A stretch of 39,590 nt of DNA, from NCBI GenBank assembly GCA_905193585.1, contig CAJJPG010000002.1, forward strand, positions 1-39,590, read 5' to 3'. Shown piece by piece: positions 1 to 7,069 of this stretch (position 1 is the stretch's first letter; the number at the start of each line of letters is the position of its first letter). A program made the translations under genes and the position numbers. The notes beneath the pieces were generated by a model. The model did not search any database, was not told the origin of the DNA, and saw only the letters and a program-made list of their open reading frames with translations. Source of the DNA: an uncultured Oscillospiraceae bacterium. GTDB taxonomy: Bacteria; Bacillota; Clostridia; Oscillospirales; Acutalibacteraceae.

Positions 1-1
1 A

Positions 2-1813
2 ACAACCGGATTACATAATTTTCAAAGCGGAGAAAACGTAAAGCTTTTTACGCTAGACCCGATTAAAAACATTACCTCTCTGTTTACTCCCGCAGGAATC
101 GGAATAATAATCTTTTCCGCGTTTATGTTCTGCCTTTTTACAGGCAAGGGAAAAGAGATACTCAGTGGTTACAAAACCGTTAAGGACAAAAAACGCGGTA
201 TAGAAATACTGCCCGAGGGCACACACGGCACATCCGGCTTTATGGATAAAAAGGAGCTGCCGGAATTTTTGGTAAGCGGCAGTATAGAAAAGGTGGACGA
301 AACCCTGTTCGGGAAATTGGAAAACGGGGATTATGTCGCAATGAAGGATATGCCGGGTATGTCTAAAAATGTTATGGTGTACGGCGCACCCGGCACGGGA
401 AAGTCCAGAGGCTTTGTAATGCCGTTTGTAATGCAGGCGGCCCGTAGGGGCGAAAGCCTTGTAATGGTAGATCCGAAAGCCGAGTTTTACGAAATGTATT
501 CGGGCTTTTTAGACAGCCGGGGATATACCGTTAAGGCATATAACCTGCTTGACCTGTTCGCCTCTGACGGCTGGAACTGCGTAATGGATACGGCACAGGA
601 TATTACCCTTGTGCAGCGCGCGGCAGAAATAATTATACGCAACACCTCAAACGAGAACGAGCGCGGAGACTTCTGGGAAAAAGCCGAAAAAAACCTTTTA
701 ATGGCGCTGCTGCATTATGTTCAGAGCCTTACATATCCGGGAACGGACAAGCTGCTGCCGCCCGAAGAACGAAGCCTCGGTACGATATATAAAATACTGT
801 CAACCACATCCGTGCAGGAATTTGACGCCCGATTCAGAGCATTACCGCCCGACCATCCTGCTTTGCCGCCCTACGGCATATTCCGTCAGGCGCATAAGCA
901 GATTTGGGGAAATATTGTAATAGGGCTTGGCAACCGCTTAAATGTTTTCCAGAATAAATTGGTAGACGATATAACTAAGCATAATGAAATAGACTTAACT
1001 CTGCCCGGCAGAGAAAAGTGCGCGTATTTCTGTATTATTTCCGATCAGGACAGCTCTTTGGAATTTCTGTCCTCAATGTTCTTCTCGCTTATGTTTGTAA
1101 AGCTGTTCGACTACGCCCGTCAGCAGGACAACAGAAGATTACCCGTCTGTGTAAATGTCTTAATGGATGAGTTTTGCAATATAGCGCTGCTTGACAGCAA
1201 GAAGATATTTTCGGTGGCTCGCTCCCGTAACATAAACATTCAGGCGGTGGTGCAGAGTATAGCGCAGCTATCCGACAGATACCCCGGCAACGAGTGGCAG
1301 GAAATTGTGGGCGACTGCGATTACCAGTTGTTTTTAGGCTGTAATGATGTTATGACTTCGGAATTTTTCTCAAAGCAATGCGGCGAGATTACAGTAAGGG
1401 TAAATAATACGAATACGCCGATGCGACCGTTTTTGGATTTTCTGTCTCCTCAAAAGCCGTATATGCAGAATAAGACGAGCACAGGCAGAGCGCTTATGCT
1501 GCCCGATGAAATACGGCGGCTGCCTAAAGACAAGGCAATACTTTTGGTGCGCGGTGCAAAGCCGTTATTGCTCAATAAAATAACGCCCGAGGAGCATCCG
1601 TCTTTTAAATTATTAAAATACTGCAAGGCGGCGGAGCATATACCGGCGTGGAAGCTTAAAAAGCCGGAGAAAGTAAAGAACAAAAAAGTACCGCAATACA
1701 AAATGCAGTTTGAAATGCCGCTTGATACGGACGAAGACGAAAGGGAAAGCTTTGATTTATCCGACGGGATAGATTGCAGAAAGCTCCAGACAGTAAAGGA
1801 AAGGGATATTTAA
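2..1813 (+). CDS. VirD4/TraG-like type IV coupling protein (5' partial)
   Basis: ATPase that couples the relaxosome to a type IV secretion channel during conjugation and sits in the inner membrane. The frame is open from base 2 with no stop upstream, so the true start is left of the window; the ATG at 125 is internal. A hydrophobic stretch (about bases 92-142) is the end of a membrane segment. Walker A GAPGTGKS (about 384-407) is followed by VMVDPKAEFYE, typical of this family, and Walker B is NVLMDEFCNI (about 1155-1185). SVARSRNINIQAVVQS is also a family hallmark. The stop lies 2 bases before the next gene. The family and role are secure; which transfer system it serves cannot be told from one gene. 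Confidence 0.93.
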   Translation, partial: TTGLHNFQSGENVKLFTLDPIKNITSLFTPAGIGIIIFSAFMFCLFTGKGKEILSGYKTVKDKKRGIEILPEGTHGTSGFMDKKELPEFLVSGSIEKVDETLFGKLENGDYVAMKDMPGMSKNVMVYGAPGTGKSRGFVMPFVMQAARRGESLVMVDPKAEFYEMYSGFLDSRGYTVKAYNLLDLFASDGWNCVMDTAQDITLVQRAAEIIIRNTSNENERGDFWEKAEKNLLMALLHYVQSLTYPGTDKLLPPEERSLGTIYKILSTTSVQEFDARFRALPPDHPALPPYGIFRQAHKQIWGNIVIGLGNRLNVFQNKLVDDITKHNEIDLTLPGREKCAYFCIISDQDSSLEFLSSMFFSLMFVKLFDYARQQDNRRLPVCVNVLMDEFCNIALLDSKKIFSVARSRNINIQAVVQSIAQLSDRYPGNEWQEIVGDCDYQLFLGCNDVMTSEFFSKQCGEITVRVNNTNTPMRPFLDFLSPQKPYMQNKTSTGRALMLPDEIRRLPKDKAILLVRGAKPLLLNKITPEEHPSFKLLKYCKAAEHIPAWKLKKPEKVKNKKVPQYKMQFEMPLDTDEDERESFDLSDGIDCRKLQTVKERDI

Positions 1814-1815
1814 AA

Positions 1816-2640
1816 ATGTCAGTATTCAGAGTAGAACGAACCCACGATTATACAGTAATGTCTAATCATCATTTAAAGAACAGGGCGCTGTCCTTGAAAG
1901 CAAAGGGATTGCTATCCTTAATGCTTTCTTTACCCGACGATTGGGATTATACCCTGCAAGGTTTAGCGCATATAAGTCTTGAAAAGGTTGACGCCATACG
2001 CAAGGCTATAACCGAATTGGAAAACGAGGGATATATAACCCGCACCCGCGAGCGTGACGAGCAAGGCAGACTGCGCGGTACGGAATACATAATAAGGGAG
2101 CAGCCTATATCGGAAAAGCCTACGTTGGAAAAGCCTACGTTGGGAAATCCAATATTGGGAAAACCAACATTGGATAAACCTACGCAGGCAAAACCAACGT
2201 TGGAAAATCCAACGCAATTAAATAAAAATATATATAATAAAAATAAATCAAGTATGTATGAAGAAATCCCTCAATCAAATCAGTCAAAAGAGGAGACAGA
2301 GCTGACTGAAATTTTGCAAAAATGCGAATTAAAAAGCTTTGAAAGCAAAACAGCGCAAATGTTGGAGAGCGCTGTCAGAGTGCTTTACTACAAGCAAAGC
2401 ATTAAGCTGTCCGGCGCTGTGCTGCCGCAAACGGAAATACGGAATCTTTTACGGAAAGTGAACCGCGATACGCTTATAGACGCGGTGGAGGTGCTGCGGC
2501 ACAACGAGAATGAGGTGCAAAATCCTCAAGGGTATTTGTATTCGGTTATTTTAAATGCCGTTAATGCAGAGCATACAAGCACCCTGCTTGAGCTGCCGGA
2601 CAATATGATAGACAGGGAGATGCTCTATGCTTCTGACTAA
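1816..2640 (+). CDS. Replication initiator / DnaD-like HTH protein (DUF6017-type)
   Basis: The N-terminus (SVFRVERTHDYTVMSNHHL, then LSLKAKGLLSLMLSLPDDWDYT) is the winged-helix domain found in replication initiator or replisome-organizer proteins of Bacillota conjugative elements. The C-terminal part (DAVEVLRHNENEVQNPQGYL) matches the DUF6017-type tail. An upstream in-frame ATG at 1774 would overlap the coupling-protein gene; 1816 is preferred because AAAGGAAAGGG lies just before it. The domains are joined by a linker of seven 5-residue repeats. Presumed role is element replication or initiator loading; this is inferred from family and place beside the coupling protein. Its end overlaps the next gene by 14 bases. 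Confidence 0.8.
   Translation: MSVFRVERTHDYTVMSNHHLKNRALSLKAKGLLSLMLSLPDDWDYTLQGLAHISLEKVDAIRKAITELENEGYITRTRERDEQGRLRGTEYIIREQPISEKPTLEKPTLGNPILGKPTLDKPTQAKPTLENPTQLNKNIYNKNKSSMYEEIPQSNQSKEETELTEILQKCELKSFESKTAQMLESAVRVLYYKQSIKLSGAVLPQTEIRNLLRKVNRDTLIDAVEVLRHNENEVQNPQGYLYSVILNAVNAEHTSTLLELPDNMIDREMLYASD
2113..2217 (+). repeat. Seven tandem 15-bp units coding for xKPTL pentapeptides
   Basis: Seven in-frame 15-bp units encode variants of (E/G/D/A)(K/N)P(T/I)(L/Q). They form the low-complexity linker between the HTH and C-terminal domains of the initiator. The first two units are identical (GAAAAGCCTACGTTG) and the others are diverged, so the array is old but may still change copy number. Confidence 0.85.
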
Positions 2641-3136
2641 AACACAAAAGAAAATACTTGAAATTGTGCGGGAATACGGCGGTATGAAAGCCGAAATGCT
2701 TAAAAGGCTTTGCCCCGAAGCATATTCGTTTGAGGTGTCGCTCCATCAGCTTGAGGTGAACCGTAAGGTTGTACCTGTCGGAGAGTATTACTGCGACGAT
2801 ACACTTTTGATCTGTGACAGAAATACCGAGACTGCGTTTGAGGTAATGCTGGCAGTATGCGGACACCCGCCAGAAATATACTGCCGCGGTCAGCCGCCCT
2901 TTTCGCTTACATTCTTCAAGGAGCGCGAGCAAAAGCTCTGCCGTTATGATATTTGCGTTGTAACAGACGGCAGAGAGCAGGTAATAAACGCAATGCTGGC
3001 CGCGCTCGGCGGAAAATACGGAACAGTAATATTTGTCCTTGAAGGAACTAAACAGGCAGAGCGCCTGACCATACCGCCGGATTGCCGCTTTGCTGTAAAA
3101 GAAAATACAAAATATACTTTTTACGGAGGGAATTAA
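2627..3136 (+). CDS. DUF5697-like HTH protein of conjugative elements
   Basis: 169 residues. The N-terminal ~50 residues (KTQKKILEIVREYGGMKAEMLKRL) look like a winged helix. The rest is an alpha/beta domain with strands such as YDICVVTDG and GTVIFVLEG. Similar small proteins (assigned to DUF5697 from memory) sit between initiator and S1-like genes in Clostridia conjugative elements. It overlaps the preceding gene by 14 bases and abuts the next, so it is translationally coupled. Function unknown; DNA binding is only an inference from the HTH. Confidence 0.65.
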   Translation: MLLTKTQKKILEIVREYGGMKAEMLKRLCPEAYSFEVSLHQLEVNRKVVPVGEYYCDDTLLICDRNTETAFEVMLAVCGHPPEIYCRGQPPFSLTFFKEREQKLCRYDICVVTDGREQVINAMLAALGGKYGTVIFVLEGTKQAERLTIPPDCRFAVKENTKYTFYGGN

Positions 3137-4009
3137 ATGGATATACGAAGGCTTAATTTAGCCGAACTGGATAAGGATTTATCCGAAGAGGAACGCAGGG
3201 AATGGAACTCGATTTATGCATCTTACAGGGGCGGCTCGTTGCTTACGGGAACGGTATCGGGACTGGAAACGAAAACGGTCAAGGTAAAGAACAGCGAAAC
3301 CGGTAAGTATGAGGAAAGGATACTCAGATATCTTGTGGTTATAGATTACAGAGTGAAGGTTGTAATACCGCAGGACGAAATGTGGTATAAAAAAGGCGAA
3401 ATGCCGTCTCATATAATGCGCTCAATGGGCGGCGCTAAAATAGACTATGTAATAACGGACATTGACAGAGAGGGGGATTTTTGCGTAGCCTCGCGAACTC
3501 AGGCGCTGATGATAAGACGGCACAATTACCTAAAGCTCCCGCCCAGAGTCGGGAAAAAGGTGAGCTGCGATATATTGGCGGTCGGTCAATGGCATCTGCT
3601 TTGCACGGTAGGCGGATTCGATATAACGCTTGCCACAAGGGATGTGTCATACGCCGCGATACCGGATTTGCGGGAAAGATACCATGCGGGAGAAACCAAA
3701 GAGGCAATTATAAAAAGCTACGATCCGGATACGATGAAACTTTCGCTTTCTATAAAGAAAGCGCAGCCGCACCCGTTTGACGGTGCAGAGCTGCGCCACC
3801 CGATAGCTTCAAGGCGTGCTTCGGTAATAATGGGGAAATACCGAGGCGGCGTCTACTGCCGTCTTGAGGATGACCTTGACTGCCTGTGCAGTTACTCCGC
3901 CGATCAGTACGACGCGGATTTCCGTATAGGGGATAAGGTGGTAATAGTCATAACCAAATACAGCAGCGAGCGTAGGCTCATATACGGCAAAATACTTGCA
4001 AGATGGTAA
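3137..4009 (+). CDS. S1/OB-fold nucleic-acid-binding-like protein
   Basis: 290 residues. Three segments look like OB/S1 folds: residues ~33-75 (GSLLTGTVSGLETKTVKV), ~150-225 (ending KLSLSIKKAQPHPF, like the end of an S1 domain), and ~228-290 (VIMGKYRGGVYCRLEDDLDC to the end). Ribosomal protein S1-like proteins with this layout recur in ICE modules beside replication initiators. Start ATG follows ACGGAGGG. It is the last gene of the left block, followed by a hairpin. RNA or ssDNA binding is inferred from fold resemblance only. Confidence 0.6.
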   Translation: MDIRRLNLAELDKDLSEEERREWNSIYASYRGGSLLTGTVSGLETKTVKVKNSETGKYEERILRYLVVIDYRVKVVIPQDEMWYKKGEMPSHIMRSMGGAKIDYVITDIDREGDFCVASRTQALMIRRHNYLKLPPRVGKKVSCDILAVGQWHLLCTVGGFDITLATRDVSYAAIPDLRERYHAGETKEAIIKSYDPDTMKLSLSIKKAQPHPFDGAELRHPIASRRASVIMGKYRGGVYCRLEDDLDCLCSYSADQYDADFRIGDKVVIVITKYSSERRLIYGKILARW

Positions 4010-4015
4010 AAAAGA

Positions 4016-4046
4016 GAGGAACGCGGCTGAACTTACCGCGTTCCTC
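4016..4046. terminator. Hairpin terminator after the coupling-protein operon
   Basis: Perfect 11-bp stem GAGGAACGCGG / CCGCGTTCCTC with a 9-nt loop, 6 bases after the S1-like stop codon. The A-run lies on the left side, so the T-run sits on the minus-strand product. On + it is a stem with only a weak downstream T-rich stretch. Probably the end of the left operon and possibly bidirectional. Confidence 0.6.
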
Positions 4047-4184
4047 AAAAGAAGACAGAAAGGTGCTTTTTCGGCACCGTTTGCATTATATAACACAAAT
4101 TTCCCGTTTGTCAAGTTTGACAGGGCGTTTTTCGGGAAAAATTTTTATTCTTTTTCTCATTAAATTTTACAGTGCTTATTATGC

Positions 4185-4213
4185 TTGCAAATATATGAAT
4201 ATAATGGTATAAT
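4185..4213 (+). promoter_or_regulatory. Promoter of the small toxin mRNA
   Basis: TTGCAA (4185-4190), 17-bp spacer, TATAAT (4208-4213). The predicted start is near 4220, immediately before the GAATAAGGCGAACC repeat. Confidence 0.75.
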
Positions 4214-4220
4214 ATTGTCG

Positions 4221-4254
4221 GAATAAGGCGAACCTTAAACGGTGGACGGTTAGC
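4221..4254 (+). repeat. Direct repeat at the 5' end of the toxin mRNA (DR copy 1)
   Basis: GAATAAGGCGAACC ... GGACGGTTAGC is repeated, in the orientation of the antisense RNA, as GAAATAAGGCAAACC ... GACGGTTAGCC at 4472-4442 on the minus strand. The two convergent RNAs therefore start with the same sequence. This arrangement is known for Fst RNAI/RNAII loci. Confidence 0.8.
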
Positions 4255-4305
4255 TCTCTTTTTCAGAGGGTATCTTTTCACCCTCTGTATAAGGGGGTGG
4301 TGCTG

Positions 4306-4392
4306 ATGGTTACATATAGTGATTTATTCCTTTTCGGAACACTCATTATAGGTGTCATAACACTTGTTTATAACATAACAAAAAAGAAATAA
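4306..4392 (+). CDS. Type I toxin, holin-like/Fst-type membrane peptide (28 aa)
   Basis: A 28-residue peptide, with a short polar N-terminus, a single hydrophobic helix (FLFGTLIIGVITLVYNI) and a basic KKK tail. This is the pattern of putative holin-like (Hol_Tox) and Fst/TxpA-type toxins. The ATG is preceded by AAGGGGGTGG, a strong ribosome-binding site. The gene has its own promoter (4185-4213) and a convergent antisense RNA over its 3' end. It is not part of the flanking operons and probably acts as an addiction module for the element. Toxicity is inferred from family and locus architecture. Confidence 0.8.
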   Translation: MVTYSDLFLFGTLIIGVITLVYNITKKK

Positions 4393-4471
4393 ACCGCCCG
4401 AGCGTTCCAAACTTGGCGATTTATTTCTAATCACAAGAATGGGCTAACCGTCTATCGGTTTGCCTTATTTC
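4379..4471 (-). ncRNA. Antitoxin antisense RNA (RNAII-like)
   Basis: Predicted transcript from about 4471 leftwards, ending at an intrinsic terminator. Its stem is GAAATAAA-CGCC / GGCG-TTTATTTC (4427-4386), followed by T6 at 4385-4380. It overlaps the last toxin codons and the 3' UTR. Its 5' end repeats the 5' end of the toxin mRNA, so pairing can occur both at the shared terminator and at the repeats. Confidence 0.7.
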
Positions 4472-4477
4472 ACTTAT

Positions 4478-4505
4478 ATTATACCACAACGCACAGAAAA
4501 GTCAA
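4478..4505 (-). promoter_or_regulatory. Promoter of the antisense RNA
   Basis: Minus strand TTGACT (4505-4500), 16-bp spacer, TATAAT (4483-4478). It faces the toxin promoter at 4185-4213. Confidence 0.75.
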
Positions 4506-4533
4506 GTTTTTAAAGCGTAAAAATAAATTTTCG

Positions 4534-4562
4534 TTGACAACCCAACCTTCATCATATATAAT
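4534..4562 (+). promoter_or_regulatory. Consensus promoter of the left (+) operon
   Basis: TTGACA (4534-4539), 17-bp spacer, TATAAT (4557-4562): a perfect sigma-70 consensus. The same promoter, nearly base for base, is at 26331-26303 on the minus strand. Confidence 0.9.
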
Positions 4563-4621
4563 AAGCTTGTAACAAGGTTTGAGTGTGATGTCTCTTTGAA
4601 GACATTGGTTTGAGGAAACAG

Positions 4622-4661
4622 GTCGGATTTTTCCCTTAAAGGGAGAAGTCCGGCTTTTTTT
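4622..4661 (+). terminator. Leader terminator 1, left copy
   Basis: Outer stem GTCGGA/TCCGGC continues through U-A and G-U pairs into CCCT/AGGG, then T7 (4655-4661). It lies in the untranslated leader, about 220 nt before the first start codon. Confidence 0.85.
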
Positions 4662-4715
4662 GCGTTTTGGGGCAACCCAAAACGCCCGACAATTAAATTC
4701 GGTAATTGCAAAATT

Positions 4716-4767
4716 GACCGACCTTAACTCTGTATTTAAAGCAGAGAGGGTCGGTCTTTTTGTTTTT
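4716..4767 (+). terminator. Leader terminator 2, left copy
   Basis: GACCGACC...GGTCGGTC stem with inner CTCTG/CAGAG, followed by TTTTTGTTTTT. The right copy keeps the outer stem with a different but still paired inner helix. Confidence 0.85.
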
Positions 4768-4880
4768 ACATAGAGAAAACGCGTCAAAAAGGCTTAAAAA
4801 TATCTTTAAAAGAACTCACAGTGTAAATTTAATTCTTTGAGATATTTTTATTCCCGGACGGCGCAAAAGGAGACAGAAGT

Positions 4881-6296
4881 ATGAACAATCAAGACAACAT
4901 CAACGGCTTTCTCGACAGTATGGACGATTTTGAAAACGTGCCTGCCGAGCAAGCACCAAGCGCAAAGAGCGTGCCGTTTACTCCCGCCGCCGTATGGCCG
5001 GGCGAGGAACAGACGGCACCGCAACAGGTAGCGGCGCCACCTGTTCAGGCGGAAACGGCACAGCCGGAAGTCCCGACACAGCCTGTAATTCAGCAGGCAG
5101 TCGGCACGCCCGTACCGCAGGTACAACCTACGGTTACCGCGGCTCCGGCTGTTCAACCCGAGCCGGTAATTCAACAACCGCCGGTACAGCCTGTCGCCGA
5201 ACAGCAGCCGATGCTTGACCCGTTTGAGGCGGCACTTAAAAATGCCGAGCAGCAGAGCGAAAAGCGTATGCTTGAAGCGTTGGCGGCAAAGCCCGCAATA
5301 TTCTCCTACGCAAAGGTAAAGGAGGAAATCGAGGACAGGGACGCAACCTTTGAGGATCTGCGTCAAAAGTATGAGGCGGATTTCCCCGAGCTTTCGGACT
5401 CGAAAACCATATCCTGGACGGTGAATTACGGAAAAACCACAAAGAGCGTAAGTAACCCCGGCTCGGATAAGGTTTACGAAATCAAAGCCGAAATCGAGAA
5501 CTCCAAGGCATTTAAGGACGCGCTTAAGAAAGCAAAAACGGACGCGGATAAAAACCCCGAATGTACCGTTAAGGCATTTAAAAAAGCGCAAAGCAAGGGT
5601 GAGGCGCTGTCCGGCTTTAAGGAATTTTGCCTGACAAAAGCCGACGCCCTTAAAACAGAAAAACCGATTGTACTTCTGCCGTCGAAAGACGGCAGAGTGT
5701 ACGAACAAAGAACAAACGAAATAGGACGCTTTACCGCCCCGGTGGAAAACATCAGGGAGCTTGAAAGCATAACGCCAAGCTTTGAATCTGCTCTGCCTAA
5801 AATACCCGCTCATATCTTTTCAAAGATTATGGGCTTTTTTAAGAGCATTTCGGATGAACTGCATTACGAGGTATTGGTGCATATTCTCTATGATACGGAA
5901 GAAAAGGAATATATCATAAAGGTTCCGAAACAGAGAATATCCCACGTAGCGGTAAACAGCGAAGCGGAAGAACCGTACCCCGAAAGATATATCCACGTTG
6001 TGGACTTTCATTCCCATAATACCATGCCCGCCGTTTTTTCGGAAACGGATAACGACGACGAAAAGGAAACAAGGCTTTATGCCGTTGCGGGCAGATTTGA
6101 CAGAACCTTTCCCGAAATAACGGTCAGAGCGGGATGCGCCGGTAAGTTTATATACCTGCCGCCCGAAGAGGTTTTTGAAGGCAATTTTTTCGGTGATTTT
6201 CCTAAAGAATGGAAGGAAAACATACGGTTTGCCGAGGAAACGCCCCGCCGTATAATACCGCATATAAGACGCTTTTTCGGGGAGGAAAGGATATGA
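4881..6296 (+). CDS. JAMM/JAB (Mov34/MPN-type) metalloprotease domain protein, PRTRC protein A-like
   Basis: 471 residues. Residues ~20-112 are Pro/Gln/Ala/Val-rich and likely disordered. Residues ~125-300 form a helical/charged region of unknown fold. Residues ~305-471 form a JAB domain with the zinc motif H377-x-H379-x7-S387-x2-D390 and an upstream Glu (about E330). JAB proteases cleave isopeptide or C-terminal bonds of ubiquitin-like proteins. In PRTRC gene clusters a JAB protein accompanies ThiF/E1, an E2-like protein and a ubiquitin-like protein. It is the first gene of the left operon and its stop overlaps the ThiF start (ATGA). Metal-binding residues are all present. The substrate is unknown. 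Confidence 0.82.
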   Translation: MNNQDNINGFLDSMDDFENVPAEQAPSAKSVPFTPAAVWPGEEQTAPQQVAAPPVQAETAQPEVPTQPVIQQAVGTPVPQVQPTVTAAPAVQPEPVIQQPPVQPVAEQQPMLDPFEAALKNAEQQSEKRMLEALAAKPAIFSYAKVKEEIEDRDATFEDLRQKYEADFPELSDSKTISWTVNYGKTTKSVSNPGSDKVYEIKAEIENSKAFKDALKKAKTDADKNPECTVKAFKKAQSKGEALSGFKEFCLTKADALKTEKPIVLLPSKDGRVYEQRTNEIGRFTAPVENIRELESITPSFESALPKIPAHIFSKIMGFFKSISDELHYEVLVHILYDTEEKEYIIKVPKQRISHVAVNSEAEEPYPERYIHVVDFHSHNTMPAVFSETDNDDEKETRLYAVAGRFDRTFPEITVRAGCAGKFIYLPPEEVFEGNFFGDFPKEWKENIRFAEETPRRIIPHIRRFFGEERI

Positions 6297-7069
6297 AGTA
6301 TTCTGCAGCCGCACCGGTAAAAATAATAGTTTTGTGAGCAGGCGGTACCGGCGGATATTTAATACCCCACCTATACCGAATAGCCTTTGCGGATGACAAA
6401 AGAAATTACCGTATCATTATTTGCGACGGGGATATTGTCGAGCCTAAAAACCTTATCCGACAGAATTTTGTTAAGCAGGATATAGGCAGAAATAAGGCGG
6501 CGGTATTGGCGGAAAGATATGCCGGAGCTTTCGGTATAGAGTGCGAATATATACCCGAATATATAGAAAGCGAGGAACGCCTCAAAGGGCTTGTAAGGCC
6601 GGATTTTATGAAACAGCCGTATAACAGTATTCCCGAAACCCAGCGTGTTATTTTAATCGGCTGCGTGGATAATAACAAATCCCGCGCCATATGCCATAAT
6701 GTATTTTACAATACGGATAATTTGGTGTATATAGACTCGGGCAACGGAGAATATACCGGTCAGGTGGTTTGCGGAGTAAGGCAAAACGGACGAACAACCT
6801 TTAAGCCCGTAGGCACGCTTTACCCGGATATTTTAAAGGCTGAGGATAAGCTGCCGACCGAGCTTTCCTGTGCAGAACGCGCGGTATCCGCCCCGCAGTC
6901 GGTAACCGCAAACCTTACATCAGCTACCGCCGTAACCTCTTTTCTTTACGATTTGCTGGTGACGGGCGACCTTACCACAAGGTATGTAACCTTTTCCTCT
7001 AAAATCATTTCCACAAGGGCGGAAACGGTAAAAAAGCGTAAGAGGAGGACGGAAAAATGCGCGGCATAG
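6293..7069 (+). pseudogene. ThiF/E1-like adenylyltransferase with in-frame TGA at codon 15
   Basis: The gene starts at ATG 6293 (overlapping the JAB stop, GGAGGAAAGG upstream) and reads 258 codons in one frame except for TGA at 6335-6337. The stop falls in KIIVL-stop-AGGTGGYL, exactly at the first Gly of the GxGGxG ATP-binding loop. Downstream DGDIVEPKNLIRQNF is the classic E1/ThiF Asp-Gly-Asp and Asn-Leu-x-Arg-Gln motif. E1/ThiF enzymes adenylate the C-terminus of ubiquitin-like proteins. Without readthrough only 14 residues are made. The next usable start within the frame (ATG 6506) would lack the nucleotide-binding core. Either a pseudogene, a sequencing error (GGA to TGA), or readthrough. 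TGA is a normal stop in many neighbouring genes. Confidence 0.85.

Larger units (their letters stand above)
4570..4880 (+). ncRNA. Structured leader RNA of the left operon (copy 1 of a duplicated leader)
   Basis: About 310 nt between promoter and start codon. In order: GGTTTGAG (4576-4583); hairpin ATGTCT/AGACAT (4588-4605); second GGTTTGAG (4607-4614); terminator 1; a 10-bp hairpin with GCAA loop (4662-4685); a 39-nt block identical to the right copy (4685-4723); terminator 2; a 10-bp hairpin AAAAATATCT/AGATATTTTT (4796-4805/4840-4849); then AAAGGAG and ATG 4881. Comparison with the right copy shows stems kept by compensatory or G-U changes. Two terminators before the first gene imply control by antitermination or attenuation. 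No known riboswitch class was recognised. Confidence 0.8.

Noticed and set aside
2113..2217. CRISPR-like array
   Set aside because: Units are 15 bp, contiguous, without spacers, and in frame within a protein linker.
4848..5813. 321-codon open frame on the minus strand opposite the JAB gene
   Set aside because: Arg/Leu/Cys-rich low-quality composition, no ribosome-binding site, lies wholly opposite a well-supported gene: an antisense shadow.
6335..6337. Selenocysteine at the ThiF TGA
   Set aside because: The position is a structural Gly of the nucleotide loop, not a catalytic Cys, and no convincing SECIS-like hairpin was seen just downstream.
6293..7069. A genetic code in which TGA (or TAG/TAA) is sense throughout the window
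   Set aside because: TGA, TAG and TAA all end many intact genes at family-consistent lengths with coupled downstream starts, so a global recode does not fit.
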